Assembly: GCA_001778375.1 (NCBI GenBank)
Contig: MFGV01000001.1
Span: 20,073 to 84,072 of the forward strand
Length of the DNA stretch: 64,000 nucleotides
Direction of reading: 5' to 3'
Origin: Candidatus Firestonebacteria bacterium RIFOXYD2_FULL_39_29
GTDB lineage: Bacteria > Oederibacteriota > D2-FULL-39-29
The notes under the pieces were generated by a model. It worked only from the letters and a program-made list of their open reading frames with translations, searched no databases and had not been told where the DNA came from. The position numbers and the translations under genes were made by a program. Shown here one piece after another: positions 1 through 8,862 of this stretch (position 1 is its first letter; every line of letters starts with the position of its first letter).

Positions 1-384
1 AGGACAATCAATGTTAGAAAGATAAACCCTTCCTTCAAGATTTAAAACTCCAACTTTCAGACCATTTGCAGCCGTATACACCTTAAAACCTATTCCGGCA
101 ACCCCCGGAGGGTAATTTGCAGGCCGGAGTAACCTCGGTTCTTTGTCTATTATCTGCATTACTTCTTTTTTATCCCAAATATGGTTACCGGAGGTGATTA
201 CATCAATTTCAAATGAGAACAGGTCTTCTAAGATCTTTGGTGTAATTCCAAAACCATGCGCAGAGTTTTCACCATTAGCAATTACAAAATCAGGTTTAAA
301 CTCACGCCGAAGATCAGGAAGCAACACCTTTATTGCATCTCTTCCCGGTTCTCCTATTATATCTCCAAAAAACAGGATTTTCAT
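1..384 (-). CDS. ymdB: YmdB-type (TIGR00282) metallophosphoesterase, C-terminus cut by window edge
   Basis: Reading leftwards from the ATG at 384, an open frame runs off the window after 128 codons. The protein opens MKILFFGDIIGEPGRDA, then has NGENSAHGFG and ITSGNHIWDKKE, which are the metal-ligand motifs (D8, N, G-N-H) of the YmdB family of dinuclear-metal phosphodiesterases. Characterised family members hydrolyse cyclic nucleotides. It lies directly downstream of ribonuclease Y, the same order as rny-ymdB in Firmicutes, which supports both calls. Only the N-terminal half (about 260 residues expected in total) is present, so the remaining metal ligands cannot be checked. Confidence 0.9.
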   Translation of the reverse strand, partial: MKILFFGDIIGEPGRDAIKVLLPDLRREFKPDFVIANGENSAHGFGITPKILEDLFSFEIDVITSGNHIWDKKEVMQIIDKEPRLLRPANYPPGVAGIGFKVYTAANGLKVGVLNLEGRVYLSNIDCP

Positions 385-405
385 TTAATCCCTTCCATTT
401 GTTTT

Positions 406-451
406 ATCTGCTATTTTATCTGTGATATCTCATTCATATCTGTGCCATCAG
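406..451. repeat. iterated ATCTG-word spacer
   Basis: The 90-bp gap between rny and the ymdB-like gene contains four copies of atct(g) at 406, 418, 427 and 438, two of them as atctgtg. The spacing is irregular (9-12 nt), so this is a weaker example of the tandem-word spacers seen elsewhere in the window. Confidence 0.45.
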
Positions 452-474
452 TCTCTACGCCTTAGGCGGAGGAC

Positions 475-2046
475 TTACTTAGCATATTCAGAAGCACGCA
501 TTTCCCTGATAACCGTAACTTTAACCTGTCCCGGATATTCCACTTCTTCTTCTATACGTTTAGCTATATCTTTTGCGATCTGAAGTGCTTGAGAATCATT
601 AATTTCAGTATGTTCTACCATAATCCTGATCTCTCTTCCTGCTTGAATCGCAAATGATTTTTTTACCCCGGTAAATGATTCGGCAATATTCTCCAGCTTT
701 TCAAGACGCTTAATATATGTTTCTAAAGATTCACGCCTTGCCCCGGGTCTTGCTCCTGAAATTGAGTCGGCAGCCTGAACAATTATCGCATCTATTGTTC
801 TTAATTGATCGTCTCCATGATGGTCTCCAACAGCGGAAATAACTCTGGGACTTTCTTTGTATTTTTTTACCAGATCGGCACCTATTTGAGGATGTGTACC
901 TTCAATCTCATGGTCAACAGCTTTACCGATATCGTGTAACAACCCCGCGCGTTTAAACATTACAGTATCAAGACCTAATTCACCGGCAAGCATACCTGCC
1001 ATATTAGCAACTTCTATCGAGTGCTGTAAAATATTCTGTCCGTAGCTGGTTCTATATTTTAAGCGGCCTATCAATCTTACCAATTCAGGGTGAATACCGG
1101 AAAGGCCCATGTCCAAAACCGTTCTCTCTCCGGTCTCTTTGATTTTTTCTTCTACTTCACTTTTAACTCTTTCTACAACTTCTTCTATTCTTGTAGGATG
1201 AATTCTTCCGTCAGATATCAAACGCTCTAAAGATATCCTGGCTATCTCCCGGCGTACCATGTCAAAACCGGACAAAACGACAGCTTCAGGAGTGTCATCA
1301 ACTATAACGTCTATCCCTGTAGCTGCCTCAAGCGCCCTAATATTACGCCCTTCTCTTCCGATAACACGGCCTTTCATTTCCTCATTTGGAAGAGGAACAA
1401 CCGAAACAGTTGATTCTACTGTATGATCAATTGAACAACGCTGTATAGCAAGAGAAATAATCTTCTTTGCTTTCTTTTCAGCTTCTTCTTTTGCTTCATC
1501 TTCAATACGCTTAATTATAGCGGCCGCATCATGATGAGCCTGTTTTTCCAACATCTCAAGAAGCATTTTTTTCGCACTTTCTGTAGTTAATCCTGATATC
1601 TTTTCAAGTTTTACCCGCTCATCCTCAATCATTTTGTTTAACTTATCGTCTTTATCCTTTAATATTTTATCTTTTTGAATAAGCTCATTCTCTCTGGTCT
1701 TATACTCTTTTTCCTTCTGATCTAATAGATCTACTTTTTTATCAACATGTTCTTCCCTCTGAACCAGTCGTTTTTCAAGGTTTTGAATTTCAACGCGTCT
1801 TTCCTTGGTTTCCGACTCAAACTGCTGCTTTGCCTTATACAGCTCTTCTTTAGCTTCAATAATAGCTTCTTTCTTCTTTGCCTCCACTTGTTTTTCGGCG
1901 TCAGTCAACAACTTTTTTGCAACTTGTTCAGCCGATGCAATCTTGTCTTCTGACGTTTTTTTCCGTATCATCCAGCCAATAACAATACCTAATACAGCCA
2001 TTACTGCACTACTAAACACTATAATCAATATTGTAGTAATATTCAT
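475..2046 (-). CDS. rny: ribonuclease Y
   Basis: 523 residues, the normal length for RNase Y, the membrane-anchored endoribonuclease that starts bulk mRNA decay. Visible in order: an N-terminal membrane segment (residues 4-27), a long charged coiled coil (about 35-200), a KH RNA-binding domain with the GREG loop at 230-233, and an HD domain with the metal-binding H371-D372 pair in LLHDIGK. The ATG has a strong ribosome-binding site (GAGGAGGAAA). A consensus promoter lies about 260 bp upstream, leaving a long structured leader. The ymdB-like gene follows 90 bp downstream. Confidence 0.97.
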   Translation of the reverse strand: MNITTILIIVFSSAVMAVLGIVIGWMIRKKTSEDKIASAEQVAKKLLTDAEKQVEAKKKEAIIEAKEELYKAKQQFESETKERRVEIQNLEKRLVQREEHVDKKVDLLDQKEKEYKTRENELIQKDKILKDKDDKLNKMIEDERVKLEKISGLTTESAKKMLLEMLEKQAHHDAAAIIKRIEDEAKEEAEKKAKKIISLAIQRCSIDHTVESTVSVVPLPNEEMKGRVIGREGRNIRALEAATGIDVIVDDTPEAVVLSGFDMVRREIARISLERLISDGRIHPTRIEEVVERVKSEVEEKIKETGERTVLDMGLSGIHPELVRLIGRLKYRTSYGQNILQHSIEVANMAGMLAGELGLDTVMFKRAGLLHDIGKAVDHEIEGTHPQIGADLVKKYKESPRVISAVGDHHGDDQLRTIDAIIVQAADSISGARPGARRESLETYIKRLEKLENIAESFTGVKKSFAIQAGREIRIMVEHTEINDSQALQIAKDIAKRIEEEVEYPGQVKVTVIREMRASEYAK

Positions 2047-2115
2047 GTAGGTTTCCTCCTCATTTGAAAAATAAGAACGCTTTGAAAGGTTTGTATTAGG
2101 TATTAATAGGAAAGA

Positions 2116-2280
2116 TTATTTCGAATAGGTTAAATTCTGTCCGCTTTTCCTGAACAAACAAAGCTTTTTATTTTTAGCAGATGCTAAAAAGACAGAATTT
2201 CTATAAACAAAAACAGAATTCTCTTCTGATTTGTAAATTTTATCCAATTCTAAAAACCCTATGAAATAAAACATTCCCAT
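2116..2280 (-). CDS. possible small protein (54 aa) in the rny leader
   Basis: An ATG at 2280 opens a 54-codon frame beginning MGMFYFIGFLELDK and ending with TAA at 2116. An AAGG ribosome-binding site sits 5-6 nt upstream, and the ATG is about 18 nt downstream of the predicted transcription start. The product has a hydrophobic start and a basic C-terminal half. I recognise no family. It overlaps a strong RNA secondary structure, so the region may be a structured leader and the open frame accidental. Confidence 0.35.
   Translation of the reverse strand: MGMFYFIGFLELDKIYKSEENSVFVYRNSVFLASAKNKKLCLFRKSGQNLTYSK
2132..2200 (-). promoter_or_regulatory. nested stem-loops in the rny leader
   Basis: Outer arms aaattctgtc (2132-2141) and gacagaattt (2191-2200) are perfect 10-bp inverted repeats. 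Inside them, tttttagc-agat-gctaaaaa (2171-2190) forms an 8-bp perfect hairpin. The transcript from the promoter at 2305-2333 would carry this structure about 90 nt before the rny start. Possible roles are RNase processing, autoregulation by RNase Y, or attenuation; none is shown by the sequence. Confidence 0.5.
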
Positions 2281-2304
2281 ATACACCTTACCTTTACTTA
2301 TAAT

Positions 2305-2333
2305 ATTATATTATATAAATCCTGATTTGTCAA
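2305..2333 (-). promoter_or_regulatory. consensus sigma-70 promoter for rny
   Basis: On the minus strand TTGACA (2328-2333) and TATAAT (2305-2310) are separated by exactly 17 nt: a perfect match to the housekeeping consensus. Predicted start near 2298. Confidence 0.85.
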
Positions 2334-2349
2334 CCTAGTTTTCAGTTAA

Positions 2350-4245
2350 CTAATGCTGCACAGGGATAATAACACCTCTCATTATTACTCTTTGTGCAAA
2401 ACCAAAGATAAATAAAGTAGGTATAGCTGATACTACAAGAGCGGCCATTAGTAAAGACGGAGATGCCCAAATCTGCATTTCATACAACCATACCATAATA
2501 GTCCACATACTTGGGTCCTGACACACAAGTAAAGCAAACATAAAGGCCGTATAAGCTCCCACAAATGCTCCCAGTGCCAGATATGCAAGTATAGGCTTAG
2601 CCAATGGCAGTGTAATATCCCAGAATATTTTCATCTCACCTGCTCCATCCATCTGAGCGGCTTCATAGAATTCCTTGGGCAAGCTGTCAAAGAATCCCTT
2701 GAGAATAAATATACTATAACCACTCGCCAGTCCCGGCAATACCAAAGCCCAATATGTATTTAACATATGCAGTTTCTTTAGCATTAAAAAATTAGGTATC
2801 ATTGCCACTTCTGCAGGAAAAGCCATTGTTGCAAGCAAAAATATCAAAACCTTGTTACTATATGACAGGCTGAACCTTGAAAGCGCATATGCGCACATCG
2901 GATTAACCGTGAGTGTTGTGAATATTATAATAAAGCAAAAGATAGCAGTATTAATCACAGCTCTTCCATGCAGAAGAATGTACTCAGATACTTCCTTATA
3001 ATTTCTGGTAATAAAGTTCATTCTGATTTTTCCGGGATTTTCCTTCAAATCAAACCAATCGTTCAATTCACAAGGAATTCTAATTTCTTCGAAAGTTTTA
3101 TACGAAGATGTATACACTTTATTATAATCACTAATATTTTTGTACTTCTTCTCCGCAAATTCCCTGAATTTTAATTCACTTGTTTGTATTTTGATATATG
3201 ATGCAGGAAATGCTGTTTCTTTATCTTTTATCATCTCCAATATATCAGGGAATATCTTATTATTTACCTCATTTTCATAGTTATCTTTTATTCTTAACTC
3301 CTTGAAAGATTTGTATCCTCCCTTAGGATTAGACGGAAAATATATAATATTAAGTTTCTCAATTTTCTTGTATTTTTTTTCTAAATATCTGCGATATATC
3401 GAATCAGTTCTTTCATCAAGTTTGAAATAGATCAAAGGTACTCTTGATTTTGCGAAATACTCCCAATCTTCCTTTATTTTTGTACCTGCTATCGTACCTG
3501 AGAATAGTATCTCACTGAACTTTTTATAGTTTGACTTGTATTTTTCATTAAAAAAAGAAATATTATTATATTTACGTATTAAATATAGCTGAAAATTACC
3601 TTCTATTAAAACAGGATACAGATAATTATTTGGCAGCTGACTCTTAAATTCCAAATACTCCTTGACCAATAAACTGTCTTCATATTTAAAACCCCTATCA
3701 TCAAGTCTTTCAAAAGGGCTTCTCAACCTGGTAAAATCTTCATTTTCCATAGCATATTTTTTATTTACTATTTTAATATCCTTGTATTTATTTTCAATAT
3801 ATTCTCGATAAAGACGTTCCGCCCTTCCGGTGGCAGAACCTACGACGCGAAACCCCATTGCTTTGTATTGAGCAGGTAATTCTGTCATGTATTCTTCCCA
3901 ATCAGATCTTACTTTTCGAACATCTATTCCTGAATATTTCGGAATTTTAACATCTTGAAACCTGAGATAATATTCCGATGCTCTGTGGTTAAACAAGTCA
4001 AGACTCGGATTCGTGGCGGTATATTTATCTGAAACATACTTTTTAAATAAATACTCTTCATTGTAAAAATATTTTGGTATAACACGATATTCCATATAAT
4101 CAACTTCATTTGTTGTCGATCCCGCCAACATAAGCAAAAACGGATAAACCATGGTAATACCGCCTAAAATTAAAAATAAGTATAAAAGAGCAAAAATAAA
4201 AATCGTTTTTGGACTCTTTCTGCCCACTGAATCTATTAAAGGCAT
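2350..4245 (-). CDS. carbohydrate ABC transporter permease (MalG type) with a large repeat-containing insertion
   Basis: The C-terminal 200 residues are a normal MalG-type permease: five hydrophobic segments from about 430 on and an EAA loop at 527-550 (EAAQMDGAG, then LPLAKP) for ATPase contact. Residues 15-40 are the usual first membrane helix. Between them is a hydrophilic insertion of about 380 residues (50-425), making the protein 631 aa instead of about 280. The insertion holds about five related units near 63-101, 143-176, 216-248, 280-319 and 356-391, built around [Y/F]xxYxxxKYKxIxxxNxxY and a following FxExRIP. It should lie outside the cytoplasmic membrane, facing the binding protein. 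The unit resembles the KYGxIxxLNxxWGTxYxS stretch familiar from GH42-type beta-galactosidases; that is a motif resemblance only. The ribosome-binding site is GGAGGG. It is 15 bp downstream of the fused binding protein/permease gene. Confidence 0.9.
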   Translation of the reverse strand: MPLIDSVGRKSPKTIFIFALLYLFLILGGITMVYPFLLMLAGSTTNEVDYMEYRVIPKYFYNEEYLFKKYVSDKYTATNPSLDLFNHRASEYYLRFQDVKIPKYSGIDVRKVRSDWEEYMTELPAQYKAMGFRVVGSATGRAERLYREYIENKYKDIKIVNKKYAMENEDFTRLRSPFERLDDRGFKYEDSLLVKEYLEFKSQLPNNYLYPVLIEGNFQLYLIRKYNNISFFNEKYKSNYKKFSEILFSGTIAGTKIKEDWEYFAKSRVPLIYFKLDERTDSIYRRYLEKKYKKIEKLNIIYFPSNPKGGYKSFKELRIKDNYENEVNNKIFPDILEMIKDKETAFPASYIKIQTSELKFREFAEKKYKNISDYNKVYTSSYKTFEEIRIPCELNDWFDLKENPGKIRMNFITRNYKEVSEYILLHGRAVINTAIFCFIIIFTTLTVNPMCAYALSRFSLSYSNKVLIFLLATMAFPAEVAMIPNFLMLKKLHMLNTYWALVLPGLASGYSIFILKGFFDSLPKEFYEAAQMDGAGEMKIFWDITLPLAKPILAYLALGAFVGAYTAFMFALLVCQDPSMWTIMVWLYEMQIWASPSLLMAALVVSAIPTLFIFGFAQRVIMRGVIIPVQH

Positions 4246-4260
4246 TTTAAACCCTCCAGC

Positions 4261-6669
4261 CTATAGTTTATTTACAGTCGTAAATCTGACATCGCGCAAT
4301 ATCCGTAATTGCAGTACAGTAAAGCCTACCAAAAAGCTTCCCAAAACCCAGGCAATAGCTGTCGCATATCCAAACCTGAGATATACATAAGCATTATAAA
4401 ATATCTCAAGACCTATAACATGCGTAGCATTTGCAGGGCCTCCGCCTGTCATTACTAAAATATTTGAAGTTGCATTAAAAGCTCCTATGAATGCACCCAC
4501 AAAATTTATTATAAGCAGCATACTCAAAGTAGGGTATGTAACATGCCTTAATTTACCCCATATCCCGGCTCCGTCTATGGATGAAGATTCATACAATTCT
4601 TCGGGAACATTTTTTAATGCTGCAAGATAAAAAACACTTCCCGCTCCTACCCCACCCCAGATACCGGGAATGATAATGCAGAGCATCGCAAGTTTTGAGT
4701 CAAAAAGCCACATCTGACCCGGAAGATTAACAGCAGCAAGAAGTTTGTTGAATAAACCTGCCTGACTAGGCTCGTAAAACTGTTTCCAAAGGAGAAGGAC
4801 TATTATGCCGCTAGTTACAGTCGGAAGGTAAAATATCATTCTGAAAAACAAAGAACCCCTTGGTATCTCATTAAATATCAAAGCCAGTATTATTGGAGCA
4901 AAAAAACCAAGTGCTAATGTCAGAACAACGTAAAAAACAGTATTCACTACTGATTGCCAGAAAATAGGCTGCCAAAATAATTGAATGAAATTACCAAGAC
5001 CTATCCATTCACTGTTTCCGACTATTTTATAATTCTGAAAGGCCATCAGCAAACCGCTGCCAACAGGAAAGTATGACCACATCAGTACAGTAATTACAGC
5101 AATACCCATAAAAAGCCAGGCAAACATATGATTTCTGAAACTTGTCTTCTGATAATTCACAGCATTTGGTTTTGACATTTCCTTAAATATTCTAAACGCC
5201 CTGATTCCAAAATAGGAAAAAACAACAGCAATTACGAAAAGAACAATCCAGACTTTGGCAGTCCTGTTTTTCCGTTCCTTCTCTTCCAGTTTCCCAAGCA
5301 ATTGCTCATTAGTATGCTTTTCAGCTATTGCCAGTTCTGCTGCAATATCAACATTCGGATTACTCTGAATTTTATCAAGTACTACCGAAAGCTCACTATA
5401 AATCATATCACAGTTTTTGCCATAAGGCTCGGGATGTGCGTATTTAAATGCTTCTTCGTTTACTTTTATCCATTGTGGATTGGCATCTTCAAGTAAATCA
5501 CTATAACCAAAACTCTTAAGATATTTTGGATTCAAAAACCTGCCCAAACCTTCTTCAACCAATATTCCTGTACTGATTCTTTTTGGTTCTTCACTGCTCA
5601 TATATTTAAGATATCTTACAGCAGCATCAAAAACCCGGGGATCTTTAACCTGAGAATTCACTCCAAGCATATCCTGGTTAAACTCTCCGCCTCCTTTACC
5701 TGTCGGACCAACAGGTAAAGGTGCAATTTCATACAATTCCGTATTTGCGCCCGGAGGAAAGAGTTTCTGTTCATCAATATAGTTAAAGCTCATTCCTATT
5801 CTGCCTTCAGACATAGCTCTGGTAATTTCCGTAGAAGAACCTCTAAAAACAACACCCTTATACTTTTTACCGTTTTTTATAAACTCTTCATGGAAAAGTC
5901 GCTGATAGAATTTTAATGCCATAATAGTTTCTTTACTGTTATATACAGCCTGCCACTCGCCTTTTTCATTTTTAGCAACAATGTCACCGCCGGCCTGATA
6001 AATAAAATTAAAGAAATGCCAACCGGCTTCAACTCCCGTAGGTCCCGCATACCCATAGATACCTTTATCAGGGTCATACATTTTTTTTGAATACTCTATA
6101 AACTCTTCCCAGTTCTTTGGCGGCTTCTTTGGATCAAGTCCGGCTTTTGCAAAAACATCTTTTCGATATTGCATTGCCATTATCAGTGGAGCTCCAATTG
6201 GAATAAGATATAAATGCTCTTTCCCGTCAGGAGGACCTTTTTGCATTATAGCCGGCATTATTTTAGGATGGAATTTACTAATCTCTTCATTTGAAAAATA
6301 CCCGTCCAAAGGCAAATATAACCCTTGATCAATATAAGTCGTACTTTTCCTTAAATAACTCAGCATAACATCAGGAGCGGTTCCGCCGGCTAAGGCCATG
6401 CTTACAGAATCAGCAGAATCCATACCCGCCATAGCAATACCTGCAGCCGCTTTTAATTCAAGATCAGGATTTAACTCAAGAAACCTTTCATATACCTGTC
6501 TCTCAGCACGCATGTATGCCGATCTAACATCTTTTCTTGGAATACGCCATATTTTAAGTACTACTTTATCGTTACTTTTATTATTTTCCGCAAGAATAAT
6601 ACCAGGTAATGTTATTATTGCCGCGAGAATATAAATAAAAAACTTTACATATATAACTTGCTTTTTCAC
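4261..6669 (-). CDS. fused sugar-binding protein and ABC permease (MalF type)
   Basis: 802 residues combining two normally separate importer subunits. Residues 1-27 form a signal or anchor segment, about 35-460 a family-1 extracellular sugar-binding protein, 474-494 a tethering helix, and 510-802 a MalF-type permease with an EAA loop at 691-715 (ELYESSSIDGAG, then TYPTL). The start is GTG at 6669 with an AGGAGG ribosome-binding site. Because the receptor is covalently tied to the permease, it cannot diffuse in a periplasm. It is encoded first, followed after 15 bp by the repeat-bearing second permease; no ATPase gene is nearby. The substrate is unknown, probably an oligosaccharide. Confidence 0.92.
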   Translation of the reverse strand: MKKQVIYVKFFIYILAAIITLPGIILAENNKSNDKVVLKIWRIPRKDVRSAYMRAERQVYERFLELNPDLELKAAAGIAMAGMDSADSVSMALAGGTAPDVMLSYLRKSTTYIDQGLYLPLDGYFSNEEISKFHPKIMPAIMQKGPPDGKEHLYLIPIGAPLIMAMQYRKDVFAKAGLDPKKPPKNWEEFIEYSKKMYDPDKGIYGYAGPTGVEAGWHFFNFIYQAGGDIVAKNEKGEWQAVYNSKETIMALKFYQRLFHEEFIKNGKKYKGVVFRGSSTEITRAMSEGRIGMSFNYIDEQKLFPPGANTELYEIAPLPVGPTGKGGGEFNQDMLGVNSQVKDPRVFDAAVRYLKYMSSEEPKRISTGILVEEGLGRFLNPKYLKSFGYSDLLEDANPQWIKVNEEAFKYAHPEPYGKNCDMIYSELSVVLDKIQSNPNVDIAAELAIAEKHTNEQLLGKLEEKERKNRTAKVWIVLFVIAVVFSYFGIRAFRIFKEMSKPNAVNYQKTSFRNHMFAWLFMGIAVITVLMWSYFPVGSGLLMAFQNYKIVGNSEWIGLGNFIQLFWQPIFWQSVVNTVFYVVLTLALGFFAPIILALIFNEIPRGSLFFRMIFYLPTVTSGIIVLLLWKQFYEPSQAGLFNKLLAAVNLPGQMWLFDSKLAMLCIIIPGIWGGVGAGSVFYLAALKNVPEELYESSSIDGAGIWGKLRHVTYPTLSMLLIINFVGAFIGAFNATSNILVMTGGGPANATHVIGLEIFYNAYVYLRFGYATAIAWVLGSFLVGFTVLQLRILRDVRFTTVNKL

Positions 6670-6698
6670 TAAACCTCCTAAATTTAATTAATTATTAT

Positions 6699-6727
6699 AT
6701 TATACACTTAAAATTCATTACAATCAA
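6699..6727 (-). promoter_or_regulatory. sigma-70 promoter of the fused importer operon
   Basis: On the minus strand TTGATT (6722-6727), 17 nt, TATAAT (6699-6704), 30 bp upstream of the GTG start at 6669. Confidence 0.75.
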
Positions 6728-6769
6728 TATAACGTCTGATTTCTTCAAAGAAGTGAACAACAGATTAAA

Positions 6770-7366
6770 TTACAGACATGACTTAAATGCTCTTTTTTCC
6801 GTTATTATAATATCCAATCTCTGGTCATTCTTTTCATTCGGAATACTTTTAAGCAGTTGAAAATTAAAAGCAAGTCCGACCTTAATTGCCTTCATTTTTT
6901 TTAAAAAACGGTCATAAAAACCGCCGCCATATCCAAGCCTATTTCCATCGCAATCAAAACCAACAACCGGAACAATGATTATATCCATATTACGACCGCG
7001 AAATAGCCCCTTACATCCTTTCTTTGGCTCAAGAATGCCATATTTAGACCTCTCAAGACTGTCGGGAAATTCCCTTATCCTGACTACACTTAGCCGTCTA
7101 TTCTTAATGTCAGCTAGAGGTACAAATATTTCTTTTTTTATTTTTAACGCTTTACTTATCATTCTATGCGTAAACACCTCATTATTAAAAGACACATAAA
7201 ACATTACTTTTTTGGCTTTTTTGAATTCAGGAAGAGAGAAGAGTTTTTTCATTATTACCTTGCTTTTACAGTTGATAACTGAGGGTTTTTGAAGCGATCT
7301 TATTTTCTTAAGCTTTTGTCTCAGCCTCTTTTTTATCAGAGACTTACCAAGGCTAATTTTTCTCAT
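6770..7366 (-). CDS. 5-formyltetrahydrofolate cyclo-ligase
   Basis: Converts 5-formyl-THF to 5,10-methenyl-THF with ATP. About 198 residues, usual family length. The signature RLGYGGGFYDRFL near the C-terminus is the substrate/nucleotide loop, and the basic N-terminus (KSLIKKRLRQKLKKIRS) is typical. I place the start at the ATG at 7366, which has an AAAAGG ribosome-binding site, rather than at an in-frame TTG 21 nt further upstream. The gene overlaps the end of the upstream FlbD-like gene by 14 bp, so the two are probably translated together. It ends a folate/C1 gene run that includes metF. Confidence 0.9.
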   Translation of the reverse strand: MRKISLGKSLIKKRLRQKLKKIRSLQKPSVINCKSKVIMKKLFSLPEFKKAKKVMFYVSFNNEVFTHRMISKALKIKKEIFVPLADIKNRRLSVVRIREFPDSLERSKYGILEPKKGCKGLFRGRNMDIIIVPVVGFDCDGNRLGYGGGFYDRFLKKMKAIKVGLAFNFQLLKSIPNEKNDQRLDIIITEKRAFKSCL

Positions 7367-7541
7367 AAATTGCCTTTTTATACTCAATTATTGCCTTCTG
7401 CAAACTTTCCAGAGAATCACTCACTACTATCTTATTGCCATTTGTCAGATGAATGATAGTATCACCATGATGCTCAACTATTTCTATCAGGTCAACATTT
7501 ACCAGGATCTCAGCTCCGTTAATTCTCTTAAGTTTTATCAT
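7353..7541 (-). CDS. flbD: FlbD family protein
   Basis: 62 residues, MIKLKRINGAEILVNVDLIE, then DTIIHLTNGNKIVVSDS: it matches the whole small FlbD family, including the NG, DTI-x-L-x-NG-x-K core. FlbD genes normally sit beside motA/motB and flagellar hook genes. Here the neighbours are nuoA, metF and formyl-THF cyclo-ligase and no flagellar gene is in the window. The ribosome-binding site AGGAAG precedes the ATG. Function outside flagellar operons is unknown to me. Confidence 0.8.
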   Translation of the reverse strand: MIKLKRINGAEILVNVDLIEIVEHHGDTIIHLTNGNKIVVSDSLESLQKAIIEYKKAIYEKN

Positions 7542-7567
7542 TTATCTTCCTAATATTTCAGATTATC

Positions 7568-7924
7568 TTACTCCCACTGCAAATATCCTTTTTTCCAGGC
7601 ATACACGAGACCCAGGATTAAAATACCAAGGAATAAGGTCATTTCTATAAACGCAAATAATCCAAGCTCCTTAAAAACTACAGCCCAGGGATAAAGGAAT
7701 ATTACTTCCACATCAAAAATAACAAAAAGTATTGCAAAAAAATAATATCTCATGTTAAACTGAATCCAAGCTCCGCCAACAGGTTCCTCACCGCATTCAT
7801 AAGTAGTTTCTTTCTCGTAGCCGGGCTTTGAATCCCTGACCAGGAATGCAGTCACCAGACCTCCGACAGTAAAACCCAGAGCTATAACAAAAAATATAAA
7901 AACTGCAAGATATTCATTTATCAT
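7568..7924 (-). CDS. nuoA: NADH-quinone oxidoreductase subunit A (orphan)
   Basis: 118 residues with three membrane helices and the NuoA hallmarks [12 protein letters not shown] and [19 protein letters not shown]. NuoA is a small membrane subunit of complex I and normally starts the nuo operon, followed by nuoB. Here no nuoB or other nuo gene follows; the next gene is flbD. Its ATG overlaps the metF stop (ATGA at 7921-7924), so it is translationally coupled to metF. It is intact and family-length, so it may be expressed for complex I subunits encoded elsewhere. Confidence 0.93.
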   Translation of the reverse strand: MINEYLAVFIFFVIALGFTVGGLVTAFLVRDSKPGYEKETTYECGEEPVGGAWIQFNMRYYFFAILFVIFDVEVIFLYPWAVVFKELGLFAFIEMTLFLGILILGLVYAWKKGYLQWE

Positions 7925-8817
7925 AAGTCTTTTTCCGCCTTAACTCCCGATAGTTCAAGAATTTTTGGGACTTTATCATCCCAGCCTAAAGGCATCAAAT
8001 GTACACCCTGGCAGTAAGGCTTTAAATCTTTTATTAATCTTGCAGATATTTCAATACCTGTTTGACCTGACTTGGTCTTTTCTTTATCTTTCTTTAATTC
8101 TTCGATTAAATTGTCCGGGACATGAATGCCTGCTACATTCTCATTCATAAACTTTGCCATTCCGGCACCTTTAAGCACAACGATTCCGACATAAACAGGC
8201 ACCCCAAACTGCTTTACTCTTTTCATGAACTTTTCAAACTTATCAACTTCATACACTGCCTGAGTCTGAAAGAATTCAATACCAGCATTTATTTTCTTCT
8301 CCATTTTAAAGAGCTGAGGATCCAGAGGCTCCGCGCACGGAGATACAACTGCACCTTTACAAAACCTGGGGGGTTCGCCTTCCAAAGCATTCCCTGCCAG
8401 ATCCTTGCCTTCTTCCAGTTGTTTTACCATATAAGCTAAGGACACCGAATCCAGATCAAATACGGGCTTTGCATCTTTATGATCACCTAAAGTAGTATGA
8501 TCTCCCGTGAGGAGTAACAGGTTTTCTATTCCAAACAAAGCAGCGCTGAGAATATCTGATTGCAAAGCTAAACGGTTCCTGTCTCTGCAGGTAACCTGAA
8601 ATACCGGCTCAATGCCTTTTTCTTTTAGAGCTTTACACATAGCCAATCCGCCAAGTCGCATGACTGAAGATTGATTATCCGTAACATTAATTGCATGAAC
8701 ATAAGGCCAAACAACTCCGGCCTCATGAAGAGCTTTCTCTATATGAAAACCCTTAGGCGGTCCAAGTTCAGAGGTAACAACAAACCTCCCCATTTTTGTG
8801 ATTTCAGTAAATCTCAT
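7921..8817 (-). CDS. metF: methylenetetrahydrofolate reductase (MetF family)
   Basis: Flavoprotein reducing 5,10-methylene-THF to 5-methyl-THF, the last step of the methyl branch of the Wood-Ljungdahl pathway or of methionine supply. 298 residues. Family features: [11 protein letters not shown] at the N-terminus, [32 protein letters not shown] and [15 protein letters not shown]. The start is ATG at 8817 with ribosome-binding site GGAAGGAGG; a TTG 15 nt upstream lies inside that site. Two MetV-type zinc/iron-sulfur proteins, one fused to RnfC, are encoded just upstream, as in the MetF-MetV-RnfC2 enzyme of Acetobacterium. Confidence 0.93.
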   Translation of the reverse strand: MRFTEITKMGRFVVTSELGPPKGFHIEKALHEAGVVWPYVHAINVTDNQSSVMRLGGLAMCKALKEKGIEPVFQVTCRDRNRLALQSDILSAALFGIENLLLLTGDHTTLGDHKDAKPVFDLDSVSLAYMVKQLEEGKDLAGNALEGEPPRFCKGAVVSPCAEPLDPQLFKMEKKINAGIEFFQTQAVYEVDKFEKFMKRVKQFGVPVYVGIVVLKGAGMAKFMNENVAGIHVPDNLIEELKKDKEKTKSGQTGIEISARLIKDLKPYCQGVHLMPLGWDDKVPKILELSGVKAEKDL

Positions 8818-8862
8818 AAAGCCTCCTTCCAAATAATAATTACTAAGTACTAATGGCTAATG

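Noticed and set aside
7353..7541. FlbD as evidence for a flagellar locus
   Set aside because: No other flagellar gene is in the window; kept only as an orphan.
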